From the NCBI GenBank assembly GCA_963812945.1, contig CAWEXD010000008.1:1178001-1242000 (forward strand): a DNA stretch of 64,000 nucleotides. The letters are read 5' to 3'. Shown one piece after another: positions 15,770 to 23,552 of the stretch (the first letter of the stretch is position 1; every line of letters begins with the position of its first letter). Source of the DNA: DASRDR01 sp963812945 [NCBI: uncultured Candidatus Rokubacteria bacterium]. GTDB taxonomy: Bacteria; Methylomirabilota; Methylomirabilia; Rokubacteriales. A model generated the notes under the pieces. That model saw only the letters and a list, made by a program, of their open reading frames with translations, ran no database searches and was not told the origin of the DNA. A program made the translations under genes and the position numbers.

Positions 15770-17542
15770 GTGGCCAGGCGGGTCCCGCCGCGGACCGTAG
15801 TGGAGACGGCCGGGCCGAGGCCCCCCAGCAGGGACGGGGCGGGCCTGACGGCGGCGCTGGCGGCGGTCGCGTCGACTTTCTCGCCCGAGGCCGGAGCGCG
15901 CAAGCGGCGGCTTCTGGCGGCGCTCGGGTCCGCGCCGGTGATCCGGCCACGCGCTCTCGTCCGGCTTCACGAGACGCTCTGCTTCCTCCAGGCCTATCCG
16001 GATGACCGCGCCGTCTTGGCCGCGGTGGACGGCCTCCTGCGCACCTTCCCCGCGCGCGTGGCCGCGCTCGCGCCGCGGGCCCTCCGGCGGCTTCACGACA
16101 CCGGCATCGTCGGGTCGACGATCGAGTACCCGTTCGGGCTGCCCCTGAGCCGCTGGCTGGCCGCGCGGCTCGGCCGCGGCGCGAGAATCGCGTGGGCCGG
16201 GGGTCCGGACGGCGAGCGCCTCGCCGAGGCGCTGGACCTTCTCGTCACCCCGGCCGAGCGCGACGCGTTCAGCGAGGGCGGATTCGCCGCGAAGGGATGG
16301 CTCGTGGTGGCGCGGGCCGGACGCCCGCTGACCGACCTCGAGGTCCTGGTCGAGGCCTTCGACCGGTCGCCGCTCGAGGGGGAGGTGCGGGACTGGCTCT
16401 ACGAGAGCCTCGGCGTCCGGGTCCGGGCCCGGCTCGATTCCGCGGTCTCGCGCACCTTCGCCAAGCGCCCCGTCGGGCGGCCGACGTTCCAGCGGAGCGC
16501 TCTCCGGCGCTCCGGGATCAACGTGGTGCGGGAGGCGGTGCGACCGGTGGGGATCTGGCGCCGCGCCTCACCGGCACTCGCCCGGGACGTGATCGAGATC
16601 GCGCGAACGGCCATGGCCACGCGGTCCCGCGAGCTCCACGCGTTCTCGTACCCGAATCCGGACGACGTGCTGGTCGGCGAGATGGGGCGGGGACTCCGGG
16701 GGGTGCTGATCGGCCTCGAGCCGGCGTACCGGCTCCCGTTCGAGGGCTACTACGCCTTCCTCGTCATGAAGAACGGGGTCCCGGTCGGCTACGGGGGCGG
16801 CTGGTGTCTGTTCGAGACCCTCGAGTTCGGCTTCAACGTCTTCGAGTCGTTCCGGCAAGGGGAGTCGGCCTGGATCCTCGGGCAGGTGCTGCGCGGCTAT
16901 CACCGCGTCTTCCGCATGCGCACGGTGGTGGTCGATCCCTATCAGCTGGGCGCCGGCAACCTCGAGGCGCTCCGGTCGGGGGCCTTCTACTTCTATCATC
17001 GTCTCGGGTTCCGGCCGCGGGACCCGGGCGTGCTGCGCGTGCTCGGGGCGGAGCTGGCACAGATTGCTCGTGACCCCCGATACCGGTCCCCCTTGCCGGT
17101 CCTCCGTCGCCTCGCGCGGGAGGAGGCGTACCTGACCCTGCCGGGCGGCAGTCCCGAGCCCGAGCACCGCGTCCGCGCGCGGGATCTGGCCGCCCTGGTG
17201 ACGCGGGACGTCGCCCGGCGTCATCGGGGGGACCGCGAGGCCGCGACACGCGAGGCCGTGGACCGGGTCGGGCGGGTCCTGGGTGGCCGGGGATGGACCG
17301 CGTGGCCCGAGGCCGAGCGGGACGTGTTCCGGCGCTGGGCCCTGGTGGTCGCGCTCATTCCCGATCTCGACCGATGGCCGCGCCCGGACCGCGCGCGCCT
17401 CGTTCGCGTGATGCGCGCCAAGGGTGGCCGCGGCGAGGGACCCTACGTCCGCCAGCTCCTCGGCCACGCCCGCCTCGGCCGGAGCCTCCGGGCGCTGGTT
17501 GCTCGCTCGCCAGTGGACAGCGCCGCGCCCTTTCGCCCCTAA
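15770..17542 (+). CDS. unknown 590-residue protein with a GNAT-like central part
   Basis: The gene starts at GTG 15770. It is unrecognised as a named family. The protein is Arg-rich and has no signal peptide or membrane segments. Residues about 300-430 (P-F-E-G-Y-Y-A-F-L-V-M-K-N-G-V-P-V-G-Y-G-G-G-W, then F-R-M-R-T-V-V-V-D-P-Y-Q-L-G-A-G-N-L-E-A-L-R-S-G-A-F-Y-F-Y-H-R-L-G-F) resemble an acetyltransferase-type fold in which a residue pair N...A-Y follows. The match is loose. The start lies 45 bases after nrdR. Its end overlaps the convergent EamA gene by four bases. No function is proposed. Confidence 0.75.
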   Translation: MARRVPPRTVVETAGPRPPSRDGAGLTAALAAVASTFSPEAGARKRRLLAALGSAPVIRPRALVRLHETLCFLQAYPDDRAVLAAVDGLLRTFPARVAALAPRALRRLHDTGIVGSTIEYPFGLPLSRWLAARLGRGARIAWAGGPDGERLAEALDLLVTPAERDAFSEGGFAAKGWLVVARAGRPLTDLEVLVEAFDRSPLEGEVRDWLYESLGVRVRARLDSAVSRTFAKRPVGRPTFQRSALRRSGINVVREAVRPVGIWRRASPALARDVIEIARTAMATRSRELHAFSYPNPDDVLVGEMGRGLRGVLIGLEPAYRLPFEGYYAFLVMKNGVPVGYGGGWCLFETLEFGFNVFESFRQGESAWILGQVLRGYHRVFRMRTVVVDPYQLGAGNLEALRSGAFYFYHRLGFRPRDPGVLRVLGAELAQIARDPRYRSPLPVLRRLAREEAYLTLPGGSPEPEHRVRARDLAALVTRDVARRHRGDREAATREAVDRVGRVLGGRGWTAWPEAERDVFRRWALVVALIPDLDRWPRPDRARLVRVMRAKGGRGEGPYVRQLLGHARLGRSLRALVARSPVDSAAPFRP

Positions 17543-18468
17543 CGCAGCTCGGGGCCGTCCGGCCGGCGGCCGGTCCGGCGCGTGGCCAGGGCGACACCGG
17601 CTATGACGACCAGCGCGCCCACGACATGGGCCCAGGTCACCGCCTCGCCGAGGAGCACCCAGGAGATGGCGAGGACCTGGAAGGGGATCAGGTTCACGGT
17701 GAGGGCGGCGACGGGCGCCGGAACCACGCGGATCCCCCAGTAGAACCAGATGTGGGAGATCGTCACCAGGATGGCGGCGTAGAGGATCGCCAGGACCGTC
17801 CCGAAGGTGACGTGGGGCAGCGTCGCCCAGGGACGCTCCACCAGCGATAGCGGCACCAGAAAGGCAGCCGAAAGGATGTAGGTCCCGGCGGTGATGACGG
17901 TCGGCGAGAACTGCCGCGAGACCTGGCGCGCGTAGACGGAGTACACGGCCCACAGGCCCTGGCTGCCCAGGATCACGAAGTCACCCGCGTGGAGGTCGAG
18001 GTCGAGCAGCGCCTGGAGCGATCCGCGGGTCACCGTGAGCACGACCCCTGCCGAGGAGACCAGGATGCCCGCGAGGTTCAGGGGAGTGAGCCGCTCGCGA
18101 AGCCAGCCGGCCGAGAGCAGGGCCACGAAGACGGGACCCATCGCGCCCAGGATCGCCGCATTGATGGCCAGCGTGCGCTGGAGCCCGTAGTACCAGAGCG
18201 TCGTGTTGGTCACGAGCCCCGTGAGGGCGAGCGTCAAGAAGATCCGGAGGTCGGCGCCGCTCACGCTGGGCCACGTCTGGTGGGTGAAGCGGACGTACCA
18301 GAGGAGGACGCTGGTGGCGAGGACGGCGCGGAGCGCGGTGAGCGTGATCGGGCCGACGACCTGGAGCGCGACCTTGCCGGCGATGAAGTTGCCGGCCCAG
18401 ATCAGGCTGACGAGAAAGAGGAGACCGTAGGCCTCGCGCTCGTGGAGCTCCCGCTCCCTCTTGGGCAC
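17539..18468 (-). CDS. EamA-family (DMT) transporter
   Basis: A 309-residue membrane protein with ten predicted hydrophobic segments arranged as two EamA repeats. The first begins L-I-W-A-G-N-F-I-A-G-K and ends near residue 140; the second begins F-V-I-L-G-S-Q-G-L-W-A-V-Y-S-V-Y. E-x-x-T-W-x-x-x-x-G-A-x-x-I-x-x-G closes the fold. Family members export amino acids, nucleosides or other metabolites. The start is GTG 18468, with TAGCGT six bases before it. The N-terminus is a short charged segment (K-R-E-R-E-L-H-E-R-E) before TM1. The substrate is not predictable. Confidence 0.88.
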   Translation of the reverse strand: MPKRERELHEREAYGLLFLVSLIWAGNFIAGKVALQVVGPITLTALRAVLATSVLLWYVRFTHQTWPSVSGADLRIFLTLALTGLVTNTTLWYYGLQRTLAINAAILGAMGPVFVALLSAGWLRERLTPLNLAGILVSSAGVVLTVTRGSLQALLDLDLHAGDFVILGSQGLWAVYSVYARQVSRQFSPTVITAGTYILSAAFLVPLSLVERPWATLPHVTFGTVLAILYAAILVTISHIWFYWGIRVVPAPVAALTVNLIPFQVLAISWVLLGEAVTWAHVVGALVVIAGVALATRRTGRRPDGPELR

Positions 18469-18511
18469 CGCCCTACGCTACCAGAGGCTCCCGTCGAGAT
18501 CGGTCGAGGCG

Positions 18512-18540
18512 CGAAGGCCCCGCTGTCCGCGGGGCCTTCG
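18512..18540 (-). terminator. 12-bp perfect hairpin terminator
   Basis: CGAAGGCCCCGC and GCGGGGCCTTCG pair perfectly across a five-base loop. It lies 25 bases after the stop of the micro-ORF and before the EamA gene. It has no U-tract. It may also insulate the downstream EamA gene. Confidence 0.7.
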
Positions 18541-18564
18541 AGGTGGAGAAGCGTACCGCGCGTG

Positions 18565-18603
18565 CTACTTCTTCTTCTTCTTGGTCGCCTTCTTCTTCGC
18601 CAC
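18565..18603 (-). CDS. 12-residue lysine-rich micro-ORF
   Basis: GTG 18603-18601 encodes V-A-K-K-K-A-T-K-K-K-K-K and stops at TAG. GGAGGTGA lies seven bases before the start, one of the best ribosome sites in the window. The ORF sits in its own unit: a near-consensus promoter about 60 bases upstream and a strong hairpin just downstream. Lys/Ala-rich tails of this kind occur at the ends of histone-H1-like proteins, but here the whole ORF is only the tail. It could be a microprotein, or the transcript may be a small RNA in which this is incidental. The transcript would be about 140-150 bases. Confidence 0.55.
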   Translation of the reverse strand: MAKKKATKKKKK

Positions 18604-18664
18604 GAGCGTCACCTCCCTTCCTCCGCCGCACGCGGCTGTCACGAGCGGCGCGTCTCTGGGCCGG

Positions 18665-18693
18665 ATGCTAGAAGAGGGCCAGGACCCTGTCAA
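18665..18693 (-). promoter_or_regulatory. near-consensus sigma70 promoter of the micro-ORF unit
   Basis: On the minus strand: TTGACA (18693-18688), 17-base spacer, TAGCAT (18670-18665). This is the closest match to a housekeeping promoter seen in the window, implying a well-expressed short transcript. Confidence 0.65.
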
Positions 18694-18947
18694 GCAGAAA
18701 ATGCAACCGGCAGCGGAGGGGAGCAGGATAGCACCCCACCGGTAGTGTGTGTGTCCGGGGCTTGTGAAAACGCACCGGGCCTCGTCCGCCTCCGTCGGCG
18801 ATCCTCGCTGCGGTGAGCGCGACCGGACGCGGATCTGCGAGCCGCGCAGCGCCTCCGCCGCCATGGGCGCGCAAAACGAACGCCGCCGCGCGTGGCTCGC
18901 GATGCTCCGGCGGCCTTCAGGCGACCATTCCCGATCGGATACTAGCG

Positions 18948-18977
18948 TTGACACGGCGCGCGGCCCAGTGCTACCGT
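18948..18977 (+). promoter_or_regulatory. promoter of the B12/radical SAM gene
   Basis: TTGACA (18948-18953), 18-base spacer, TACCGT (18972-18977). A leader of about 55 bases leads to ATG 19038. Confidence 0.5.
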
Positions 18978-19037
18978 ATTTCGAACCACGGGCGATAGTC
19001 CGGCGCGCTTCACGGAGTTGTCCCACGGAGGCTCGGC

Positions 19038-21146
19038 ATGATCTCCACAACCGGCAAGACCCCGAAGATTCTCTTCGTGAACCCGCGATTCCCGCGGTCG
19101 CTCTGGGGTTTCCAGGGAATCCACGACATCGTCGGGGTGCGCTGCGGCCAGGCGCCGCTCGGCCTGGCGACGGTGGCGGGCATGACGCCGGGCGAGTTCC
19201 CGGTCGAGCTCCAGGACGAGAACGTGGAGTCGATCAACCTCGACACCGACGCTGACGTGGTGGCGATCGGCTGCTGGAACGTCCAGTACCACCGGGCCCG
19301 GGAGCTGGCGGGGGAATTCCGGCGGCGGGGCAAGATGGTCGTCGTCGGCGGGCCGTACCCGACGCTCTGCCCGGAGCGGTTCGAGGACGGCACGTTCGAC
19401 GTCGTGTTCGACGGCGAGACCGAGAACACGTGGCCCGAGTTCTGCCGGGATCTCCTGGCAGGGGCTCCCAAGCCGGTCTACAAGCAGGTCGGCAACATCG
19501 ACATGAGCCTGTCGCCGATCCCACGGTTCGACCTCATCCGGAAGGGTGACTACCTCTACTACTTCGTCCAGACGACCCGGGGTTGCCCGTTCGCGTGTGA
19601 GTTCTGCGACATCATCATCACCGACGGCCGCATCCCCCGGCTGAAGTCGATCCCCCAGGTCCTGCAGGAGATCGAGACCGTCGCGGCCCTCGGGGGCCGG
19701 TACGTGAGCTTCTCCGACGCCAACCTGATCGGGAACCAGAAGTTCGCCGAGCAGCTTCTCGAGGCCCTCGCGGACTTCGGCCGGAAGAACAACTACCCGA
19801 TCCAGTTCTCGGCGGAGATGACCATCACCGTCGCGGAGCGGCCCCGGCTCCTCGAGCTCCTGCGCGCGGCCAACTTCACGAGCATCTTCGTGGGCATCGA
19901 GTCACCGCGCGTCGACAGCCTGATGGAGACGAAGAAGCGGCAGAACGCGCACCGGCCGCTCCTCGACAGCATCCGGCTGATCCAGTCGCACAACCTCTTG
20001 ATCGTCGCCGGGATGATCGTCGGATTCGACCACGACGACCAGCGGATCTTCGAGGAGCAGTTCGACTTCCTGATGGAGGCCGGGATCGCCTTCACGACCT
20101 GCGGGATCCTCACCGCGATCGAGAAGACGCCACTGCACGCCCGGCTCCAGAAGGAGGGGCGGCTCCTCCCATACGACTCGGCGTCGGTGATGGGTCATGG
20201 CGCCGCCGACCTCAACTTCATGCCGAAGCTGATGACGGTGGAAGAGGTACAGCGAGGCTACAACTGGCTCATCCGGTCGCTCTATCGCTACGACAACTAC
20301 GGCGCGCGGGTGATCCAGGCCTTCCGGCCCTTCCAGAAGCGATGGGAGCAAAAGGCGACCAGCGAGTTCGACTGGGAGCTGACGGTCGTCGCGCTCAAGG
20401 TCTTCCGGCACTTCGTGCTGACGACCAACGGCCTGCGCCGCCGGACCTTCATCCGGACCCTCCGGCAGGTCATGAAGGCCGGGTGGTCAGCCGAGAAGCT
20501 GGTCGACGCCATCGCCTACATGATCGTTCACAAGCACTTCCACGAGTACGTGACCGAGGTCCACGGCGATCCGGAAACGGTGCCGGCGCGGTCTCCGTTC
20601 GCGGACCCGTCGCTCGAGCGGTGGTGGGAGGGCGAGTTCGGTGCTGCCTACGCGGAGAGCCTTCGCCGCCAGCTGGAGACCGGCCGGAGCTGGCTCTCCT
20701 GGTTCCGCCCCGGGCTCCGCCGCGCGGTGGCCATCCCCGAGGCGTTCCTCACCGAGAAGGTGGGCGAGTGCCTCCGGCGGTACCTGGCCGAGCTGGACGT
20801 CGAGGTCATTCCCGTCGCCACCGCCGCCCTGTCGCGCCTCCGCGGCCGCGCCGATCTGTTCGTCCTGCCGATCCTCGGGTCGGTGCGGAAGGGGCGGGAG
20901 GACCTGCACCAGGTCGTTCAGCAGCTCCAGGAGCGCGTCCAGATGGACCTCGACAAGCTTCCGCGCGTCGTCCATCTGAAGATCGACGGCGGCCGGGAGG
21001 CGGTGTTCGAGGCCTTCGCCGGCATCGGCCTGACCTTCACCCGGCGGATCGAGCGACTCCGGGCCGCGTTCGAGACGGCGGTGGAGGCGGTGCTGGTCCC
21101 GTCGGTTCCGCAGGCAACCGGATCACGGGAGCCCGTCGCGCCCTGA
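19038..21146 (+). CDS. B12-binding-domain radical SAM protein (DUF4070-type C-terminus)
   Basis: A 702-residue cytosolic enzyme. Residues 1-150 form a cobalamin-binding-like Rossmann domain (I-L-F-V-N-P-R-F-P, A-P-L-G-L-A-T-V-A-G, V-V-V-G-G-P-Y-P). The radical SAM barrel follows, with T-T-R-G-C183-P-F-A-C187-E-F-C190 binding the [4Fe-4S] cluster. Later motifs are S-D-A-N-L-I-G-N, F-V-G-I-E-S-P-R and A-G-M-I-V-G-F-D. The layout matches family members of the HpnP-like/DUF4070 group, several of which are methyltransferases or modify lipids. Residues 480-700 are less conserved. Its product is unknown. It is transcribed alone from its own promoter. Confidence 0.9.
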   Translation: MISTTGKTPKILFVNPRFPRSLWGFQGIHDIVGVRCGQAPLGLATVAGMTPGEFPVELQDENVESINLDTDADVVAIGCWNVQYHRARELAGEFRRRGKMVVVGGPYPTLCPERFEDGTFDVVFDGETENTWPEFCRDLLAGAPKPVYKQVGNIDMSLSPIPRFDLIRKGDYLYYFVQTTRGCPFACEFCDIIITDGRIPRLKSIPQVLQEIETVAALGGRYVSFSDANLIGNQKFAEQLLEALADFGRKNNYPIQFSAEMTITVAERPRLLELLRAANFTSIFVGIESPRVDSLMETKKRQNAHRPLLDSIRLIQSHNLLIVAGMIVGFDHDDQRIFEEQFDFLMEAGIAFTTCGILTAIEKTPLHARLQKEGRLLPYDSASVMGHGAADLNFMPKLMTVEEVQRGYNWLIRSLYRYDNYGARVIQAFRPFQKRWEQKATSEFDWELTVVALKVFRHFVLTTNGLRRRTFIRTLRQVMKAGWSAEKLVDAIAYMIVHKHFHEYVTEVHGDPETVPARSPFADPSLERWWEGEFGAAYAESLRRQLETGRSWLSWFRPGLRRAVAIPEAFLTEKVGECLRRYLAELDVEVIPVATAALSRLRGRADLFVLPILGSVRKGREDLHQVVQQLQERVQMDLDKLPRVVHLKIDGGREAVFEAFAGIGLTFTRRIERLRAAFETAVEAVLVPSVPQATGSREPVAP

Positions 21147-21212
21147 CCGGCGAGCGGTGAGGGCGGGCCGCCGCATCAGACGGACGGCGGCCCCCGCTCC
21201 GGCGGCCCGGGG

Positions 21213-21938
21213 TCAGGTCGGCCGCCGCCGCGGGCGCGGCGACTCGAGCGGCTCCTCGATCGGGGGCTCGGCGCGCGCGAACTCCGTGTTCAGGGGAACG
21301 CTCTTGGCGCAGAGCGGACAACCCGCCGGATCGTAGGTCGGGAAGTCGCGCCGAACGAGGCTGAAGACCTCCTTCGGGAGATCGCTCTTCGTCGCGCGCT
21401 GCCAGAGGCAGCCGATCCCGACTACCGCTCCGCCCGCCAGCTCGACCATCCGGATCAAGAGCTTGATCGTCTCGCCCGTCGTGATCAGGTCCTCGACGAC
21501 CAGCACCTTGCTGCCCTTGCCGACGAAGCGCGTGAACTCGTCGGGCAGGCGCACCAGCCGTCCCTGCCCGGTGAATCCTTTGGTGGCGTAGACGAGGATC
21601 GGCCGGGACGGAAGCGCCCGGGCCACGCAGTGGGCCAGGATGAGGGCGCTCGGCCCCGTCGAGAGCACGACGTCGGCCGGCCAGGGAGCGAAGTGCTTCG
21701 CGATGACGTCCCCGAGACCCTCGGTGAACGAGGGCTCCGTCGTGACCAGCGCCTTGTCGATGAACTCCGGGGCATGGTGGCCCGAGGGCAGGAGGAAGTG
21801 GTCGCCGGTCCGGTACGCACCCGTGCGGCGCAGGATCTCGAGGTGGATCCGCTCGCGGACGCCGGGGTCGAGCGGCGAGCCGCCGGGCCCGGTCGTGCGG
21901 TCCGTCGCGGGAGGCGTCGAGCGAGGGCGCGGCGGCAC
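21213..21938 (-). CDS. orotate phosphoribosyltransferase-like PRTase
   Basis: A 241-residue type I phosphoribosyltransferase. Visible motifs are G-D-H-F-L-L-P-S-G-H-H-A-P-E-F-I-D-K, V-V-L-S-T-G-P-S-A-L-I and the PRPP site V-L-V-V-E-D-L-I-T-T-G-E-T. These resemble PyrE, which makes OMP from orotate and PRPP. However, the C-terminus carries P-A-G-C-P-L-C-A-K, an extra Cys pair not usual in PyrE, and a long Pro/Arg tail. So another base specificity is possible. GTG 21938 is chosen because GAGGAG lies 10 bases before it and it falls 15 bases after the stop of the zinc-ribbon gene, giving a two-gene operon. Confidence 0.83.
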   Translation of the reverse strand: MPPRPRSTPPATDRTTGPGGSPLDPGVRERIHLEILRRTGAYRTGDHFLLPSGHHAPEFIDKALVTTEPSFTEGLGDVIAKHFAPWPADVVLSTGPSALILAHCVARALPSRPILVYATKGFTGQGRLVRLPDEFTRFVGKGSKVLVVEDLITTGETIKLLIRMVELAGGAVVGIGCLWQRATKSDLPKEVFSLVRRDFPTYDPAGCPLCAKSVPLNTEFARAEPPIEEPLESPRPRRRPT

Positions 21939-21952
21939 GCTCCTGGCGCTCC

Positions 21953-22165
21953 TCAGCGGCGGGGCCGGCGACCCGGCGGGGCGGTGCGAGTCCGGAGCGC
22001 GTCGAGGCGGGGACGGGGTTCCTGGATCACCAGCTCCTCGTGGCATGCGGGGCAGACATCGCGGCCGCTCTTCCGCAGGATCTCGGCCGGGCGGAGGTGC
22101 TGGTCGCAGCGCTCGCACGCGGGGTTGTTGCAGAACCGGACCGCTCCGCTCGGGCGCCGCTGCAT
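21953..22165 (-). CDS. small zinc-ribbon protein
   Basis: A 70-residue protein with two Cys pairs: F-C-N-N-P-A-C-E-R-C and V-C-P-A-C-H-E-E-L. These could bind one zinc ion. The C-terminus is Arg/Pro-rich. ATG 22165 is preceded by GGGGAG, close to the start. A TTGACA at 22216-22211 on the same strand could be its -35. It is the first gene of a pair with the phosphoribosyltransferase, whose own tail also has a Cys pair. Function unknown. Confidence 0.7.
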   Translation of the reverse strand: MQRRPSGAVRFCNNPACERCDQHLRPAEILRKSGRDVCPACHEELVIQEPRPRLDALRTRTAPPGRRPRR

Positions 22166-22244
22166 CTCCCCGCCAGTGGATCGCGCCTATGGTGGCCCGC
22201 GGGGCCGTGGATGTCAACCGAGACGGCGCGTTGCGTGCCGTTCC

Positions 22245-22274
22245 TTGACGCTCGTTCCCAGGGCTGGCTAGACT
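22245..22274 (+). promoter_or_regulatory. leaderless promoter of tsaB-rimI
   Basis: TTGACG (22245-22250), 18-base spacer, TAGACT (22269-22274), then only six bases to ATG 22281. No ribosome site is present, so translation of a leaderless mRNA is implied. Confidence 0.6.
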
Positions 22275-22280
22275 GGCTCA

Positions 22281-23000
22281 ATGCGCCTCTTGGCGGTCGA
22301 GACCTCGACGCTGACCGGGGCGGTGGCGGTCCTCCAGGCCGGCAGCGTGGTCGCCGAGTCACGAGTCAGCGTCGCGGTCACCCACGGGGAGCGGCTGATG
22401 GCGGCGATCGACGGCGTGCTGCGGGCCGCCCGGTGGCAGCTCGGGGACGTCGAGGCGTTCGCGGTCGCGGTGGGGCCGGGGTCGTTCACCGGGCTCCGGA
22501 TCGGGGTGAGCACGGTGAAGGGCCTGGCGTTCGCCACCGGCAGGCCCGTCGTCGGCGTTCCGACGCTCGACGCGCTCGCCTGGACGCTGCCGTTCTGCGC
22601 CTACCCGGTCTGCCCCATCCTCGACGCCAAGAAGGACGAGGTGTACGCGGCGCTCTACCGCACGCTCGAGGGACGGCTCGAGCTTCTGGAAGCCCCTCGC
22701 GCCGTTGCCCCCGCGACCCTGGCCGAGGAGCTTCGCGCCACCTGGGAGGGGCCGCTCGTCTTCCTGGGCGACGGGGTCGCGCCCTTCGGGGGGGTGCTGG
22801 CCGATATCCTGGGCACGCGGGCCCGCCTGGTGCCGGGCGGCCTCCGCCTTCCTTCGGCGGCCACGGTGGGAGAGCTGGGCGGAGCGGCGCTCGCCCGCGG
22901 GGAGGCGTCGGATCCGGCCGCGCTGGTGCCACTCTATCTGCGCCCTTCGGAGGCGGAGCTCGCGCGTGAGCGACGAGAGCGTGCCGGACATCCGGATTGA
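22281..23000 (+). CDS. tsaB: tRNA t6A biosynthesis protein TsaB
   Basis: A 239-residue ASKHA-fold protein that pairs with TsaD to add the threonylcarbamoyl group to A37 of ANN-decoding tRNAs. Motifs are L-A-V-E-T-S-T-L-T-G-A-V-A-V, T-H-G-E-R-L, V-G-P-G-S-F-T-G-L-R-I-G-V-S-T-V-K-G-L-A and P-T-L-D-A-L-A. D-A-K-K-D-E-V-Y is the usual interface strand. The length is standard. rimI begins inside its last codons (GTG 22966), so the pair is coupled. tsaB-rimI is a very common bacterial order. Confidence 0.96.
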   Translation: MRLLAVETSTLTGAVAVLQAGSVVAESRVSVAVTHGERLMAAIDGVLRAARWQLGDVEAFAVAVGPGSFTGLRIGVSTVKGLAFATGRPVVGVPTLDALAWTLPFCAYPVCPILDAKKDEVYAALYRTLEGRLELLEAPRAVAPATLAEELRATWEGPLVFLGDGVAPFGGVLADILGTRARLVPGGLRLPSAATVGELGGAALARGEASDPAALVPLYLRPSEAELARERRERAGHPD

Positions 23001-23532
23001 GCCGATGCGGGCCGCCGACCTCGAGGCGGTGCTCCAGATCGAGCGCGTCTCCTTCCACACGCCCTGGTCGCGCCAGGCCTTCGTGCACGAGCTCGAGCGG
23101 AATCGCGTCGCGGGGCTCTGGGTGGCGCGCGGCACGCGGGCCGGCGAGCCCGGCGCGGCGAGCGTGGTCGGCTATCTGTGTCTCTGGGCAGTCGCCGACG
23201 AGGTTCACGTGACGAACCTGGCGGTCCACCCGGCGTGGCGGGGTGAGGGCATCGGCCGCCTCCTGGTGGGCACCCTCCTGGCGTACCATCGAGGGCAGGG
23301 GGCTCGCCGCGCCTTCCTCGAGGTGCGCCCGGGGAACGCCGAGGCGCGCCGGCTCTACGAGGGTCTCGGCTTCCACGAGGTTGGTCGCCGCCGGGGCTAC
23401 TACGTCGACACGGGCGAGGATGCCCTACTCCTGGAGGCCAGCCTCGACACGGAGATCTTCGGCTCTGGCAGCGCCGGCGCCGCCGGGCCCAAGGCGGATC
23501 GATCGGCCGGGCGGAACCCGTCCGCGGGCTGA
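22966..23532 (+). CDS. rimI: ribosomal protein S18-alanine N-acetyltransferase RimI
   Basis: A 188-residue GNAT acetyltransferase. E-x-x-S-F-H-T-P-W-S-R-Q-A-F is the RimI substrate loop, and R-G-E-G-I-G-R-L-L-V binds acetyl-CoA. A-F-L-E-V-R-P-G-N-A-E-A-R-R-L-Y-E-G-L-G-F completes the fold. GTG 22966 follows GGAGGCGGAG and overlaps tsaB by 35 bases. The last 30 residues (Gly/Ala/Arg-rich) exceed the family and may be a non-conserved tail. It acetylates the N-terminus of ribosomal protein S18. Confidence 0.93.
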   Translation: MSDESVPDIRIEPMRAADLEAVLQIERVSFHTPWSRQAFVHELERNRVAGLWVARGTRAGEPGAASVVGYLCLWAVADEVHVTNLAVHPAWRGEGIGRLLVGTLLAYHRGQGARRAFLEVRPGNAEARRLYEGLGFHEVGRRRGYYVDTGEDALLLEASLDTEIFGSGSAGAAGPKADRSAGRNPSAG

Positions 23533-23539
23533 CGCGTTC

Positions 23540-23545
23540 TAGAGT
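23540..23545 (+). promoter_or_regulatory. -10 TAGAGT, seven bases before ATG
   Basis: TAGAGT followed by TAAGGGC and ATG 23553. The spacing suggests a leaderless start, although AAGGG could also serve as a close ribosome site. No good -35 is seen. Confidence 0.4.
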
Positions 23546-23552
23546 TAAGGGC

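Larger units (their letters stand above)
18604..19037. other. intergenic region with two divergent promoters
   Basis: About 430 bases hold the promoter of the minus-strand micro-ORF (18665-18693) and that of the plus-strand radical SAM gene (18948-18977). The middle part (18700-18940) contains no supported gene. Confidence 0.6.
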
